Source: Marinomonas piezotolerans
Lineage (GTDB): Bacteria > Pseudomonadota > Gammaproteobacteria > Pseudomonadales > Marinomonadaceae
Assembly (NCBI RefSeq): GCF_003362755.1
Contig: NZ_QKRA01000002.1
Span: 496,001-560,000, forward strand
Direction: 5' to 3'
DNA length: 64,000 nt
Of this stretch, positions 8,978 through 17,562 are shown in pieces; within the stretch, counting starts at the first letter, position 1; each line of letters begins with the position of its first letter. The notes beneath the pieces were generated by a model. The model saw nothing but the letters and a program-made list of their open reading frames with translations, was not told the DNA's origin and ran no database searches. The position numbers were made by a program, and so were the translations under genes.

Positions 8978-9909
8978 TTTGGTGTTGGTTGTAACGCCGA
9001 TTGGGACGACTGGCGGGTTTGCAGGACTAAGCACAAGCCAATGAGCGCCATCCCTAACCACCCCCAAGCGCTGATGTGCTCCCCAACGATCAGGACGGCA
9101 AATATCGCGGCAACAACAGGCTCAAACAGTGTCAGTATGGTCGCAGTACTGGCATGAGTGGTCTTTAACCCAAAGCTGAATAACACATAGCCACAAAACA
9201 TCGGAATGATCGCCATATACAGTACGACGGTGGCATTGTTCGCCGTGTCGAAAAGATGATCGCCTGTGAGGTAAAGCGAGGGTAAGAGCAATAAGGCACT
9301 CACGCCAAACATGCTGCTAATGGACGCTTTCGAGTGGACGCCAGATTCGATCATGTGTTTACCGATCCATGCATAGACGGCGTATGAGGCACCCGCCACC
9401 AAGCCAAGGAGCACTCCCCATAAGGTCGCGTCATTGGCTTGATGAGTAGGTGGTGTTGTATCGCTAAAAGTAAGCAAGCCAATTCCCGTTAACCCCAGCC
9501 CTAAGCTAATCAGCCAAATACGATTGAATGGGCTTTTTTTGCTAATCAGCCACTCCAATATGGCTGTCGCAAAGGGGGCGCTACCAATCGTGACGACAGT
9601 GCCAATCGCGACTCCCGCGAGATCCATCGAGGTATAGAATGCTAGAGGGTAGGTGGCAATTCCAAGTGCACCCAATAATACATAGCGCCGAAGCTGCCAG
9701 AGCTTGTGTCCATCACCCATAAGCTGATGAAAGGCAATGAGTGCCTGCAATAACCCGCCTACACCCATCGCAAAAGCGCCAATGGCTAACGGGCTGACAT
9801 CCGGTGCAAAGCTTGCGACAGTTCCTGTCGTCCCCCATAAAAAAGAGGCCAATAAAATGGCGCTAGCACCTGCATGGTGATGTGAAGCATAGCTTTGCGT
9901 CGTAGACAT
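8974..9909 (-). CDS. EamA/DMT-family transporter
   Basis: A 311-residue protein with about ten membrane segments arranged as two EamA repeats (roughly residues 15-150 and 165-300); WGTTGTVASF near the N terminus is typical. Such permeases usually export metabolites or amino acids. An AraC-type gene lies 95 bp upstream on the same strand. No substrate can be assigned. Its stop overlaps that of the convergent AraC gene. Confidence 0.88.
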   Translation of the reverse strand: MSTTQSYASHHHAGASAILLASFLWGTTGTVASFAPDVSPLAIGAFAMGVGGLLQALIAFHQLMGDGHKLWQLRRYVLLGALGIATYPLAFYTSMDLAGVAIGTVVTIGSAPFATAILEWLISKKSPFNRIWLISLGLGLTGIGLLTFSDTTPPTHQANDATLWGVLLGLVAGASYAVYAWIGKHMIESGVHSKASISSMFGVSALLLLPSLYLTGDHLFDTANNATVVLYMAIIPMFCGYVLFSFGLKTTHASTATILTLFEPVVAAIFAVLIVGEHISAWGWLGMALIGLCLVLQTRQSSQSALQPTPN

Positions 9910-10004
9910 AGTTAAAACCTAATCAGTCGTAGGCCTATAGAATACGTGTTTGAAGGTATACATAGTATGCTAAAAGGACGCATTAATGGGCCAAACAGTT
10001 GGTT

Positions 10005-10718
10005 TTAACGATGGGTAGTAAACTCACGTGGGGATAAACCAACATACTGTCGAAAGCGCCGACTGAATGCCGAGCAGTCGGTATAGCCGACTTGCTCAGC
10101 GACCAGCCCGATTGGACTGTCTGAGTGCGTGAGCAAGGCTTTGGCTTTTTCCATACGCTGTATCATGACAAAGTCGAGAGGGCTTTTATGTGTCTGCTCT
10201 TTGAAGAGTTTTTTAAACTGAGTGGGGCTAAGGTGTGCTTTTTCGGCGAGATTTGAAATGGTGAGTGGCGCGTCTAAATGTTCAAATATGTAGCTTTGTA
10301 CCCGACGAATTCGTGGGTCTATGTGCGTATTCAGTGATTGCTGGGTGAGTAACTGTTCGAATAAGTGAAACAGAGACTGCTCAACGGCGGCGTTGACTTG
10401 ATAGGTGAGCTGTAAGTCGACAAACAACAAATAACTTTGCAGCGGAGCGTTGGTTGCAAAGACGGCTTCAGAGCATTCGTTAATATTGCTAGGTAGGGTC
10501 GTCATATCCGCGACCACGAAGCGTGCCGCCTCATCTGCTTTGAAACAATGCTGTTCTCCTGAGCGTATCACTACGCATTCCCCGACAGAGACAGACCCCG
10601 CATAAGTAGGAATTTCTATGGAGATCGAGCCTTGTATTGGCAGTACGAGCTGATGATAAGTGTGTCGGTGTGTCTTGGTTTGTTTGGTGTAGGAGCGGAT
10701 GCTAAGAGAGTTGTTCAT
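10005..10718 (-). CDS. AraC-family transcriptional regulator
   Basis: About 237 residues from ATG 10718: an N-terminal cupin-type domain (HRHTYHQLVLP) and a C-terminal AraC HTH pair (ISNLAEKAHLSPTQFKKLFKE; VAEQVGYTDCSAFSRRFRQ). An upstream ATG at 10775 would overlap the preceding diguanylate cyclase by 28 bp; neither start has a strong ribosome-binding site. It lies directly upstream of the EamA transporter in the same direction and may control it, as is common for AraC-exporter pairs. Confidence 0.85.
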   Translation of the reverse strand: MNNSLSIRSYTKQTKTHRHTYHQLVLPIQGSISIEIPTYAGSVSVGECVVIRSGEQHCFKADEAARFVVADMTTLPSNINECSEAVFATNAPLQSYLLFVDLQLTYQVNAAVEQSLFHLFEQLLTQQSLNTHIDPRIRRVQSYIFEHLDAPLTISNLAEKAHLSPTQFKKLFKEQTHKSPLDFVMIQRMEKAKALLTHSDSPIGLVAEQVGYTDCSAFSRRFRQYVGLSPREFTTHR

Positions 10719-10747
10719 AGAGGTGTCAAACGCGTGCGTAAGCGTTG

Positions 10748-11701
10748 TTAAGCGCCAAGGATCGTTTTGATGCAATTACGGCCGCTGCGCTTGGCACTGT
10801 ACATCGCATCATCCGCGCGCTTAAACATACTGTTGAGATCGTCATTTGGACACCAAGTGGTCACGCCAATGCTCACAGTGACATAGATAATGTCGCATAC
10901 CAATTGTTGCGCAATGCCAGCTCGTAGTTGCTCAGCAAAAGCCGTTGCGGCAGAGGTGTCCGTCGCAGGCATCAATATTGTGAATTCTTCGCCCCCCCAA
11001 CGAGATAACAAACTTGTGCCTGGGACGAGTTGATCCATTTTATTGGAGAGATCAATTAATACCTGATCACCAAATAAGTGACCATGTTGGTCGTTGATAC
11101 CTTTGAAGTTGTCGACATCGAGCAGCAATAGAGAAAAAGGCGGTTTACCCTGTCTGACACTGTGCAGTGAGTCGTTTAAGCGGTACGTAAACTCTCGACG
11201 ATTGGCTAAATTGGTGAGGGCATCGGTCGAGATCAGTTTTTGCATCGTTTCGTCATGCAGTTTTTTCTTTGTTGCATCACGGCAAATGCACAACAGCATG
11301 CGTTCATCTTGGAAGAATGTCGCATTGCTGGCGATTTCCACGTGCACGGTGGTGTTGTCTTTGAGTCGATGACGCGACTCAAAGACAACACCCGCTTGGT
11401 CAACGCTAGGCAACAACTTCAGTAATTCATCCTCGGGAAGATCGGCTTCCCAGTCCCACAAATGTAAGTCGTACAGCTCTTCGCGAGAGTATTTAAGGTG
11501 GCGGGCAAACGCATCATTGGCATCAACAACCTCTCCCTTCATGTTCAGCAGAACAATGGCGTCATGGGAGTTTTCAAAGAGGAAGTGCCAAATTGAAGTC
11601 TCTTCTCTAATTTGCTGTTTGATGCAATCAGACGAGGCAGGGATCATCGATACCGAACGCCCTTGTGAGGAGTGGCGTTGTTGATTTGGCGGTTTCGACA
11701 T
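10748..11701 (-). CDS. PAS-GGDEF diguanylate cyclase
   Basis: A 317-residue, apparently cytoplasmic protein; no membrane segment is seen. A PAS sensor (about residues 30-145, beginning FLFENSHDAIVLLNMKGEV) precedes a GGDEF domain with an intact GGEEF signature (SRWGGEEFTILMP), so synthesis of cyclic di-GMP is expected. The position of the inhibitory RxxD I-site reads V-P-G-T, so product feedback through that site should be absent. GAGGAG sits five bases before ATG 11701. The neighbouring chemoreceptor is on the opposite strand. Confidence 0.88.
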   Translation of the reverse strand: MSKPPNQQRHSSQGRSVSMIPASSDCIKQQIREETSIWHFLFENSHDAIVLLNMKGEVVDANDAFARHLKYSREELYDLHLWDWEADLPEDELLKLLPSVDQAGVVFESRHRLKDNTTVHVEIASNATFFQDERMLLCICRDATKKKLHDETMQKLISTDALTNLANRREFTYRLNDSLHSVRQGKPPFSLLLLDVDNFKGINDQHGHLFGDQVLIDLSNKMDQLVPGTSLLSRWGGEEFTILMPATDTSAATAFAEQLRAGIAQQLVCDIIYVTVSIGVTTWCPNDDLNSMFKRADDAMYSAKRSGRNCIKTILGA

Positions 11702-11924
11702 AAGCACTCCTCTTCTTTGATGTGATTTAACGAATTCTAAACAGTTATTTTTTAGACTAACAGTATGTGTGTCAATTGATTGTTTACATTTGGGTGATTA
11801 ATTGGGCATTACGACACCTAATTGCCAATATTCGATACCGAGTTTGGGTGGTATGTGCTAATACTTTAGGTATTGCTGAACACATTTTTTGCTCATTAAG
11901 AGTTACTTGGGAGTATTTCGTAAG

Positions 11925-13916
11925 ATGAAGCCTGCATTAATGATACGACATAAGATTGGTCTTGGCCTGGCGGCGATGTTCGTGCTGGCTTTGGCTGTGA
12001 TTTACGTGGTGGTGGAAGGCAAGGTGAAACCTGACCTGACACAGGAACGACAAACCCAAATACAAGCGAGCCAAGATGCGCTGCTTTCCTTGATGGAAGC
12101 GAAGCTTGACCAAGTGCAGCTACTGACGAGCTCATTGGCGTTGGCTGCTTCCACATTACCCAAGGATGTTGACCTGTATAAGCAGGTGTTTCCTTCGATT
12201 ATTGATAATCATGGTGATCCTGCGATAGCCGGTGGTGGTATTTGGCCTGAGCCGAATGCATTTACAGCAGGGGTCGATCGTCGTAGCTTTTTCTGGGCGC
12301 GCTCAGGTAATGGAATAGAATTACTCGAAGATTACAACGACCCGCAAGGGTCTGGGTATCACCAAGAGTCTTGGTACACAGTGGGACGTAATGCGCCCAT
12401 TGATCGTTGTAGCTGGTCTCCTGCCTATACGGATCCCGTCACTAAGATTCCAATGGTCACGTGTACCATACCGTATAAGTTGAATGGAAAGTTCGCAGGG
12501 GTTGCAACGGTCGATATGATGCTTGGTGGTATCAGTAATATTTTGACCACCTATGGTGAAGAGCAAGAGGGTTATGTGTTTGCATTGGATGCCCAAGGGC
12601 AGATGCTTAGCTTCCCACAAAAGACAGCCGCTATCGTTAACCCTGACGACTCAATGGTGACGACGGATGCGTTAGCTAAAAAACTACCTTGGATGTCTGC
12701 GGTCCTTAGCCAAGCGAGATCTGTTTCTGGCCCTATGATGATGGAGCTAGAAAACGATGGCATCGTCGGCGGTGACGCCTTTGTGGATTTTGTCAAAGAG
12801 CCGAAAACGGGGTGGGTTATTGGTTTAGTGGTACCAAAAAGCGTAATCACTCAAACGGCGCAAAGTATGGGGATTTTTATCATGCTGGCGGTGGGGGCTC
12901 TGCTTATTATTGTCAGTATTGCAGCGTTTTTGTTTTTCCGCAGTTTATTGGCAAAACTGGAGCAAACGACAGCCCAGATCAATGTACTTGTATCGGGTGA
13001 TACGGCCCAAGAACTGGACGTAGGTGTATTAAATGAAATTGGCGATTTACGCCAAGCCGTCAATGCTTACGGCGATAAGCTTAAATCCCTGTTGTTAAGC
13101 ATTAATGCTGAGTCTGGGCGTTTGGTTAGCGATGCTGGCAAATTAAAAGCCTTTAGTAATGAGTTCTTAAATAAAGCCAACAGTTTGAGTGATGAAAACC
13201 ATACCCTAGCGGCCGCGACCGAAGAGTTCGGTTCAACCTCAGCCGATGTAGCAAATTACTCAAATCAAACGAAAGAAACGGTTGAACGTATCCACCAAGA
13301 TGTACGCACGAGCGGCAAGGAAATGGAAGGCGTCATTCAGATAATGCGCGCGCTGTCGGGCACAATGAACAAAGCACAGCAGAATATCCTGCAATTGGAT
13401 GAGGACAGTCGTAAAGCACACGGGATGCTGGGAGTCATTCGTGATATCGCTGAGCAAACAAACCTATTGGCGTTGAACGCAGCGATCGAAGCCGCTCGTG
13501 CGGGTGAAACAGGCCGAGGCTTTGCGGTTGTTGCAGACGAGGTGCGCAATCTAGCGGCGAAAAGTGAAAGTTCTGCGGTTGAAATAGAACAGGTACTCAA
13601 CCGTTTGCAAGTCGCATCAAAAGAGTCAGTTGACTCTATGACTACAGGCCAATCAGAAACAGAATCTGCTGTTAGTAATGCGGAGTCAACGGCTGCTCAT
13701 TTGCAAGATGTCGTGAATGCCTTTAGTCAAATTACGGATCAGGCAACACAAATTTCGGTCGCGGCAGAAGAGCAACAGAAAGTGTCTAATGACTTGAGCC
13801 AATTTGTCGCACGCCTACAGGATTTAACGTCAAGCAATGCGGATGATTCGAATTTGCTAAGTCGTATGAGTGAAGAAATTGATGCGATTGCCCAACGGTT
13901 GAATTCATTGAAATAA
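11925..13916 (+). CDS. methyl-accepting chemotaxis protein (Cache sensor)
   Basis: A 663-residue chemoreceptor. A first membrane helix (about 10-32) and a second (about 318-340) flank a large periplasmic double-Cache-like domain. A HAMP-like linker and the cytoplasmic signalling domain follow, with the conserved hairpin tip [18 protein letters not shown]. The C terminus ends in SLK with no CheR-binding pentapeptide. ATG 11925 follows GGGAG; a TTG at 11889 is a weaker alternative. No che genes are nearby, so it is an orphan receptor feeding an array encoded elsewhere. Ligand unknown. Confidence 0.92.
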   Translation: MKPALMIRHKIGLGLAAMFVLALAVIYVVVEGKVKPDLTQERQTQIQASQDALLSLMEAKLDQVQLLTSSLALAASTLPKDVDLYKQVFPSIIDNHGDPAIAGGGIWPEPNAFTAGVDRRSFFWARSGNGIELLEDYNDPQGSGYHQESWYTVGRNAPIDRCSWSPAYTDPVTKIPMVTCTIPYKLNGKFAGVATVDMMLGGISNILTTYGEEQEGYVFALDAQGQMLSFPQKTAAIVNPDDSMVTTDALAKKLPWMSAVLSQARSVSGPMMMELENDGIVGGDAFVDFVKEPKTGWVIGLVVPKSVITQTAQSMGIFIMLAVGALLIIVSIAAFLFFRSLLAKLEQTTAQINVLVSGDTAQELDVGVLNEIGDLRQAVNAYGDKLKSLLLSINAESGRLVSDAGKLKAFSNEFLNKANSLSDENHTLAAATEEFGSTSADVANYSNQTKETVERIHQDVRTSGKEMEGVIQIMRALSGTMNKAQQNILQLDEDSRKAHGMLGVIRDIAEQTNLLALNAAIEAARAGETGRGFAVVADEVRNLAAKSESSAVEIEQVLNRLQVASKESVDSMTTGQSETESAVSNAESTAAHLQDVVNAFSQITDQATQISVAAEEQQKVSNDLSQFVARLQDLTSSNADDSNLLSRMSEEIDAIAQRLNSLK

Positions 13917-13936
13917 ATTTTGGGTTGATTGCCTTC

Positions 13937-13971
13937 AAAAAGCCTATGTTTTGAACGAACATGGGCTTTTT
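13937..13971 (+). terminator. intrinsic terminator after chemoreceptor gene
   Basis: AAAAAGCC-ATGTT pairs with AACAT-GGGCTTTTT around a short loop, ending in a T run 20 bp after the chemoreceptor stop codon. The A-rich left arm makes it potentially bidirectional, but only the plus strand has a gene ending here. Confidence 0.8.
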
Positions 13972-14049
13972 AATGTCGTTGTAATTGACTCATAGGCGTT
14001 TTTTTTTTCTACACTTATAGATAACAATGAATGTTCCGTGGAGGACGAT

Positions 14050-14673
14050 ATGGCAACAGTATTGTGTTATGGAGATTCGTTAACGTGGGGAAGTGTGCCC
14101 AATGGCGGTCGCTTTCCACCGCATCTGCGTTGGCCACAAATGCTGCAATCCTTGTTGGATGACAAACATCAAGTGATCAACTACGGGCTTCCTGGGCGCA
14201 CCACGATCTGGGATGATCCCTTTCGCGAAGGTCGAAATGGACTCACTTACATCCAAGCGGCGTTAGAAACGTTCGGCCCTGTGAAAGTTCTGATTATCAT
14301 GCTGGGTACAAACGACCTGAAACGTTACTTTAATGTTGGAGCGTACGAAGCGGCAAAAGGTGTAGAAAAAATAATTCAACGATCTCGATTGCCCCTAGAA
14401 GCAGGCTTTCCCTATCCAGAAATCATTGTGGTTGCACCGCCCAATATCAGCGCACCTAAAGGGGAAATGCGCGACAGCTTTACTGGAGCGGAGGAAAAGT
14501 CTCAGTACTTCCACCAGTTTTATCAGAATGTCGCCGTTGCTAATAAATGTGAATTTTTAAATGCAGCGGGGATCGTCGAAGCATCCACCGTCGATGGTGT
14601 GCACCTTGACTCTGAAGCCAACCAAGCACTAGCCGAAGCGCTGAGCGAGAAGGTGTCTGTATTGCTCAAGTAG
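14050..14673 (+). CDS. SGNH/GDSL-type hydrolase (esterase)
   Basis: A 207-residue SGNH hydrolase with all four blocks: catalytic Ser in GDSLTWG (near residue 10), Gly in NYGLPGRT, Asn in GTNDLKR and the Asp/His pair in DGVHLD near the C terminus. No signal peptide is seen, so it is probably cytoplasmic. The family includes arylesterases, thioesterases and acetylhydrolases. TGGAGGA precedes ATG 14050. A perfect terminator follows, so it is monocistronic. Confidence 0.9.
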   Translation: MATVLCYGDSLTWGSVPNGGRFPPHLRWPQMLQSLLDDKHQVINYGLPGRTTIWDDPFREGRNGLTYIQAALETFGPVKVLIIMLGTNDLKRYFNVGAYEAAKGVEKIIQRSRLPLEAGFPYPEIIVVAPPNISAPKGEMRDSFTGAEEKSQYFHQFYQNVAVANKCEFLNAAGIVEASTVDGVHLDSEANQALAEALSEKVSVLLK

Positions 14674-14698
14674 CCATACAGAAGGGAAAATGCTTACT

Positions 14699-14732
14699 TA
14701 AAAGCCATCTGTATCATACAGATGGCTTTTTG
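14699..14732 (+). terminator. intrinsic terminator after SGNH hydrolase
   Basis: AAAAGCCATCTGTAT and ATACAGATGGCTTTTT form a near-perfect hairpin with a T tract, 26 bp after the hydrolase stop codon. Confidence 0.88.
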
Positions 14733-14794
14733 TTGTCTATCGTATGTGGCTGTTAATTTCGTTAACCTATAAAAAAACAGACAGGAGTATGGCA

Positions 14795-15667
14795 ATGAAA
14801 GTGAGCTTTTTGGGATTGGGCACCATGGGTTATCCAATGGCGGGCCATCTGAGCCGCGCTGGGCACGAAGTAGTTGTTTATAACCGAACAACTCGTAAAG
14901 CCGAACAATGGCGTGCAGAACATCAAGGCAGCATTGCAATGACACCTGCAGAAGCGGCTGCGCAATCTGAGGTTGTGCTTACCTGTGTGGGAAACGATGA
15001 TGATCTCAGAGCATTGTATCTAGGGAATGCTGGAGCTTTAACGCAAGCGAAGCCAGGCACCTTGTTTATCGACCATACCACAGCCTCTGCTGAGGTCGCG
15101 CAAGAACTGTCTGCTGCCGCTAAGGAAGCACAGTGTTCGTTTCTTGATGCGCCCGTGTCTGGTGGTCAAGCGGGTGCAGAAAATGGTGTGTTAACAGTGA
15201 TGATTGGCGGCGACCAAGCATTAATAGATGACGCTCAACCGATATTCGAATGTTACGCAAAAGCTGCCACGCGCATGGGAGATGTGGGCGCTGGGCAGAT
15301 GGCTAAAATGGTAAACCAGATTTTAATCGGTGGTGTACTGACTGGATTGTCTGAGGGAATTCGCTTTGCCCAAAAAGCTGGGCTGGACATCTCGACATTA
15401 GTGGAGACGCTAAAACACGGTGCCGCGGGATCTTGGCAGTTGGAGAACCGTGGCGAAACGATGGCGAAAGATGAGTTTGAGTTTGGTTTTGCCATCGAGT
15501 GGATGCACAAGGACTTAGGTATTGCCTTGGCACAAGCACAGTCTATGGGGTTGACGATTCCGCATACTCAAAGGGTGAATGATGCCTATCAAGCCCTCAT
15601 GTCTGAGGGGCGCAGTCGGCAAGACACGTCGGTATTAATTAAGTCGCTCGATCAACAACAGGAATAA
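14795..15667 (+). CDS. 3-hydroxyisobutyrate dehydrogenase-family oxidoreductase
   Basis: A 290-residue beta-hydroxyacid dehydrogenase. The N-terminal NAD(P)-binding GLGTMGYPMAGHL (residues 7-19), the substrate signature DAPVSGGQAGAENG (about 118-131) and the catalytic lysine near residue 171 (GAGQMAKMVNQ) are intact. The family reduces or oxidises small 3-hydroxy acids such as 3-hydroxyisobutyrate, tartronate semialdehyde or succinic semialdehyde. CAGGAG gives better spacing to ATG 14795 than to ATG 14789. No pathway partners adjoin it, so the substrate is open. Confidence 0.9.
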   Translation: MKVSFLGLGTMGYPMAGHLSRAGHEVVVYNRTTRKAEQWRAEHQGSIAMTPAEAAAQSEVVLTCVGNDDDLRALYLGNAGALTQAKPGTLFIDHTTASAEVAQELSAAAKEAQCSFLDAPVSGGQAGAENGVLTVMIGGDQALIDDAQPIFECYAKAATRMGDVGAGQMAKMVNQILIGGVLTGLSEGIRFAQKAGLDISTLVETLKHGAAGSWQLENRGETMAKDEFEFGFAIEWMHKDLGIALAQAQSMGLTIPHTQRVNDAYQALMSEGRSRQDTSVLIKSLDQQQE

Positions 15668-15679
15668 CGGTGTAGTAAC

Positions 15680-15703
15680 GCTCAGACAGCACGCTGTCTG
15701 AGC
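15680..15703. terminator. perfect stem-loop between convergent genes
   Basis: GCTCAGACAGC and its exact reverse complement are separated by two bases, between the stops of the dehydrogenase (plus) and the DUF481 gene (minus). There is no T run, so it is a Rho-assisted or 3'-end-protecting structure at best. Confidence 0.5.
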
Positions 15704-15736
15704 GGCGAGAGGCGTTCTTAGAGCATCGAAAGTGAT

Positions 15737-16483
15737 TTAGAAAGAATAGAGCACCGAGGCGGTGGTTTCAGTGTCGGTGTTTTCGGTATTTTCCGGCACA
15801 TCGGATGTGTATTTCACTCGATAAGCCAGTTTCATGGCTAGGTTTTGCAAGACGTTGGCTTGTATTGCACTGACCGACTCGTTGACGGTGCTGCCGCCAC
15901 TTGTACTGATTTCACTGGTTAAGTCTTGTCGGAACAGAGAGTTTGTGGTTAAGGCATTTTCATAGGTCGCGGCGACGCGAACAAAGCTGCCGCGATCAGA
16001 TGTTCCTTGTGGATTAATGTCTCTGTCGACGCCGTAGTCTCGGTAGCCTACTCCGACGGAAGCTTCTAAGTAAGTACCATCATTATGCTGCCAAAAGCGA
16101 TTACCATAGCCTGTAGAAGTCGAGCCCTGATGGCGATAGCCAGAGAATCGATCTCGTTCGTAGGCGCCACGCACAAACCAAAATTCTTCTGTGTTAAATT
16201 TGTAGTCGCTCTGTATGATGCCTGCGTATTTCTCTGCGGTGGTGTCGCTGTCGGCGCTGCTGTAAAGGGAGCTAAAGCTATAGTTGGTTCGCCATTGCGA
16301 GGATTCTTGAGTCACTCCCACGCGCCCGTTTAAGTTATTGGTGTCCGAGTTGCCCGAGGTCGCGATGTAGCCCAGTTCTGCTGAACCTGATATCGGCTTA
16401 GGGGAGTTAGACGCCTCATCTGCAGCATAGAGTGCTGGCGCTGCCAAGCAGGATAGTATCGATAGGGATAGTATTCGCTTCAT
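15737..16483 (-). CDS. DUF481 (YdiY-like) outer-membrane protein
   Basis: A 248-residue protein with a signal peptide (MKRILSLSILSCLAAPALYA, cleaved before ADEAS) and an alternating hydrophobic/polar beta-barrel pattern ending in an aromatic residue (SVLYSF), as expected for outer-membrane insertion. ELGYIATSGNSDTNNLNGR is the DUF481 signature. The role of the family is poorly defined; some members are acid- or salt-induced. It stands alone at the left border of the ygjP-associated insert. Confidence 0.88.
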   Translation of the reverse strand: MKRILSLSILSCLAAPALYAADEASNSPKPISGSAELGYIATSGNSDTNNLNGRVGVTQESSQWRTNYSFSSLYSSADSDTTAEKYAGIIQSDYKFNTEEFWFVRGAYERDRFSGYRHQGSTSTGYGNRFWQHNDGTYLEASVGVGYRDYGVDRDINPQGTSDRGSFVRVAATYENALTTNSLFRQDLTSEISTSGGSTVNESVSAIQANVLQNLAMKLAYRVKYTSDVPENTENTDTETTASVLYSF

Positions 16484-16638
16484 AGATTTACTCGCCTTTG
16501 TTTGTTAAAGGGTGATCAAAAACATAACGTTATCATAGGCTTATGGCAGAAATGATAGATGAGGCGGGACATTGCATATTGCGGACAGTTTTTCCAAAGT
16601 TCACTGAAAACGTTAAAAAACCTTGGCGAATCTGCATC

Positions 16639-16767
16639 GTAGCTTCTCTTTTTTTACGACTCTAAAGATTGAACAAACATGACACAGGTTAAGCAATATT
16701 TAGGCGCATACAGCGTAGAGATTCAGCAGCAAGTTACCGAGCTGTTAGAGACTGAGCGGACAGGGAA
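16639..16767 (+). repeat. direct repeat copy A (5' end of ygjP and upstream)
   Basis: About 129 bp matching copy B at 18509-18638, with six substitutions and one indel by hand alignment. It covers the 3' end of a vanished upstream frame, the ribosome-binding region and the first 30 codons of ygjP. Three of four coding differences are synonymous, which looks like two diverged alleles rather than a fresh duplication with decay. The copies flank about 1.74 kb of accessory DNA. Confidence 0.88.
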
Positions 16768-16849
16768 CTCAACGACCGAGGCTGGCGGCAGGTCTCCACC
16801 GAAGACGAACACATCGTCTAAACCTGCACACAGTGTGTGGAGCAACTAG
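16679..16849 (+). pseudogene. truncated ygjP 5' copy
   Basis: ATG at 16679 opens the first 30 codons of ygjP with one amino-acid change (Gly12 to Ser). After GNSTTEAGG it runs into unrelated sequence and stops at TAG 16847, giving 56 codons without the metal-binding HELAH motif. It cannot make a functional enzyme. From 16771 another frame looks like the 3' end of a different gene (codons for GWRQVSTEDEHIV, an in-frame TAA at 16819, then CTQCVEQLEKAFKE and TAA at 16867), so foreign sequence was joined here. Confidence 0.8.
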
Positions 16850-16873
16850 AGAAGGCATTTAAGGAGTAAAAGA

Positions 16874-16893
16874 AAGGGGGCGAAAGCCCCCTT
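16874..16893 (-). terminator. intrinsic terminator for the minus-strand small peptide gene
   Basis: AGGGGGC-GAAA-GCCCCCT hairpin. Read on the minus strand it is followed by TTTCTTTT, and it begins a few bases after the stop codon of the 34-codon frame at 16898-17002. The plus-strand tail is not T-rich. Confidence 0.75.
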
Positions 16894-16897
16894 GGTG

Positions 16898-17002
16898 TTA
16901 CATATGGATGTTGAAAACAACATCTACCGAGTTAATCAATGCTAGCCCAGGAGGCAGCAAAGTTAGCAGGGCAACAAACGCGATTTGCCTATATTTCTTC
17001 AA
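16898..17002 (-). CDS. putative small hydrophobic membrane peptide (34 aa)
   Basis: A 34-codon frame opening with TTG at 17002, nine bases after GGAG. It encodes a basic N terminus (MKKYRQ), one hydrophobic segment (IAFVALLTLLPPGLALI) and a short polar tail ending VFNIHM. The intrinsic terminator right after it has its T tract on this strand, which supports a real transcript. The form resembles small inner-membrane peptides, including type I toxins, but I recognise no family. A long hairpin RNA with its own terminator lies immediately upstream on the plus strand (17037-17160). Expression and function are unproven. Confidence 0.45.
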   Translation of the reverse strand: MKKYRQIAFVALLTLLPPGLALINSVDVVFNIHM

Positions 17003-17036
17003 AATACTTATCTCCAAAAGTGAAAATAGTTTCAGA

Positions 17037-17160
17037 TTTTGGTTGAAGAAGGTTGGCCGAATCACTAAAGTACAGTTGTTGAATCTGAGTAAGTGATCTG
17101 GAAATTTTCCAACCTTTCTCGACCAGAAGCCCTTGTCTCGCAAAAGACAGGGGCTTTTTT
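17037..17160 (+). ncRNA. candidate structured RNA: long bulged hairpin plus terminator
   Basis: Arms 17037-17056 and 17109-17128 pair over about 20 positions with a few G-U pairs and mismatches. Inside them ATCACT (17061) pairs with AGTGAT (17092), and CAG (17073) with CTG (17085), giving a nested rod. A good terminator (AGCCCTTGTCT / AGACAGGGGCT and a T run) follows directly at 17128-17160. No convincing promoter was found. It may be an independent small RNA, the end of a transcript antisense to the 34-aa peptide gene, or a remnant. Confidence 0.4.
17128..17160 (+). terminator. intrinsic terminator
   Basis: An 11-bp stem (one G-U pair) with the loop CGCAAA is followed by six T on the plus strand. 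No recognised plus-strand gene ends here, which implies an unannotated transcript upstream. Confidence 0.75.
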
Positions 17161-17162
17161 AT

Positions 17163-17562
17163 TAGCCAAATCAATTGGCTAAGTCGAACAATATTGCGCA
17201 ATCAAATTAAAATCAACCCTATGACAGCACATATATTTTTTCAGGGCCTATGCTTGAAGTGATCACTAACATGGTTTCGTGCGGACGCATTTAAACGATA
17301 AAAAGCAACCCTCAGTCATCTTTTTTTATTTCGTTTTTTAGTTTCTTTAAGAATCTCAAATACTTGTATGAGAAGGAATATAGACCTATCTCTTTTCATG
17401 TAAAGGTATGTCTAGGGTAAGGCAGTCGGATAAGTACGAGGTATAACCAAGAATCGTTCCATCTTGCTCAGTATCCAATTATCGGGACACAGCTTATGAA
17501 GAAGATAAAGTGAAGAATGCCGGATAGCCAGACAGAAGGAGATGTTTTTTGCAGAATATAGG
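17163..17562. other. AT-rich intergenic stretch, nothing recognised
   Basis: About 400 bases between the terminator at 17160 and the HEPN gene's 3' end. It is visibly richer in A and T than the flanks. A short inverted repeat (TTAGCCAA / TTGGCTAA) lies near 17163-17182; no plausible gene was found. It may be degraded cargo of the insert. Confidence 0.5.

Noticed and set aside
14708..14722. LexA-like CTGTATCATACAG near 14709
   Set aside because: The halves are five rather than eight bases apart and they form the stem of the terminator after the SGNH hydrolase.
16898..17096. Plus-strand frame of 62 codons at 16908-17096
   Set aside because: No ribosome-binding site and no recognisable protein features; the opposite-strand peptide has both a start signal and a terminator.
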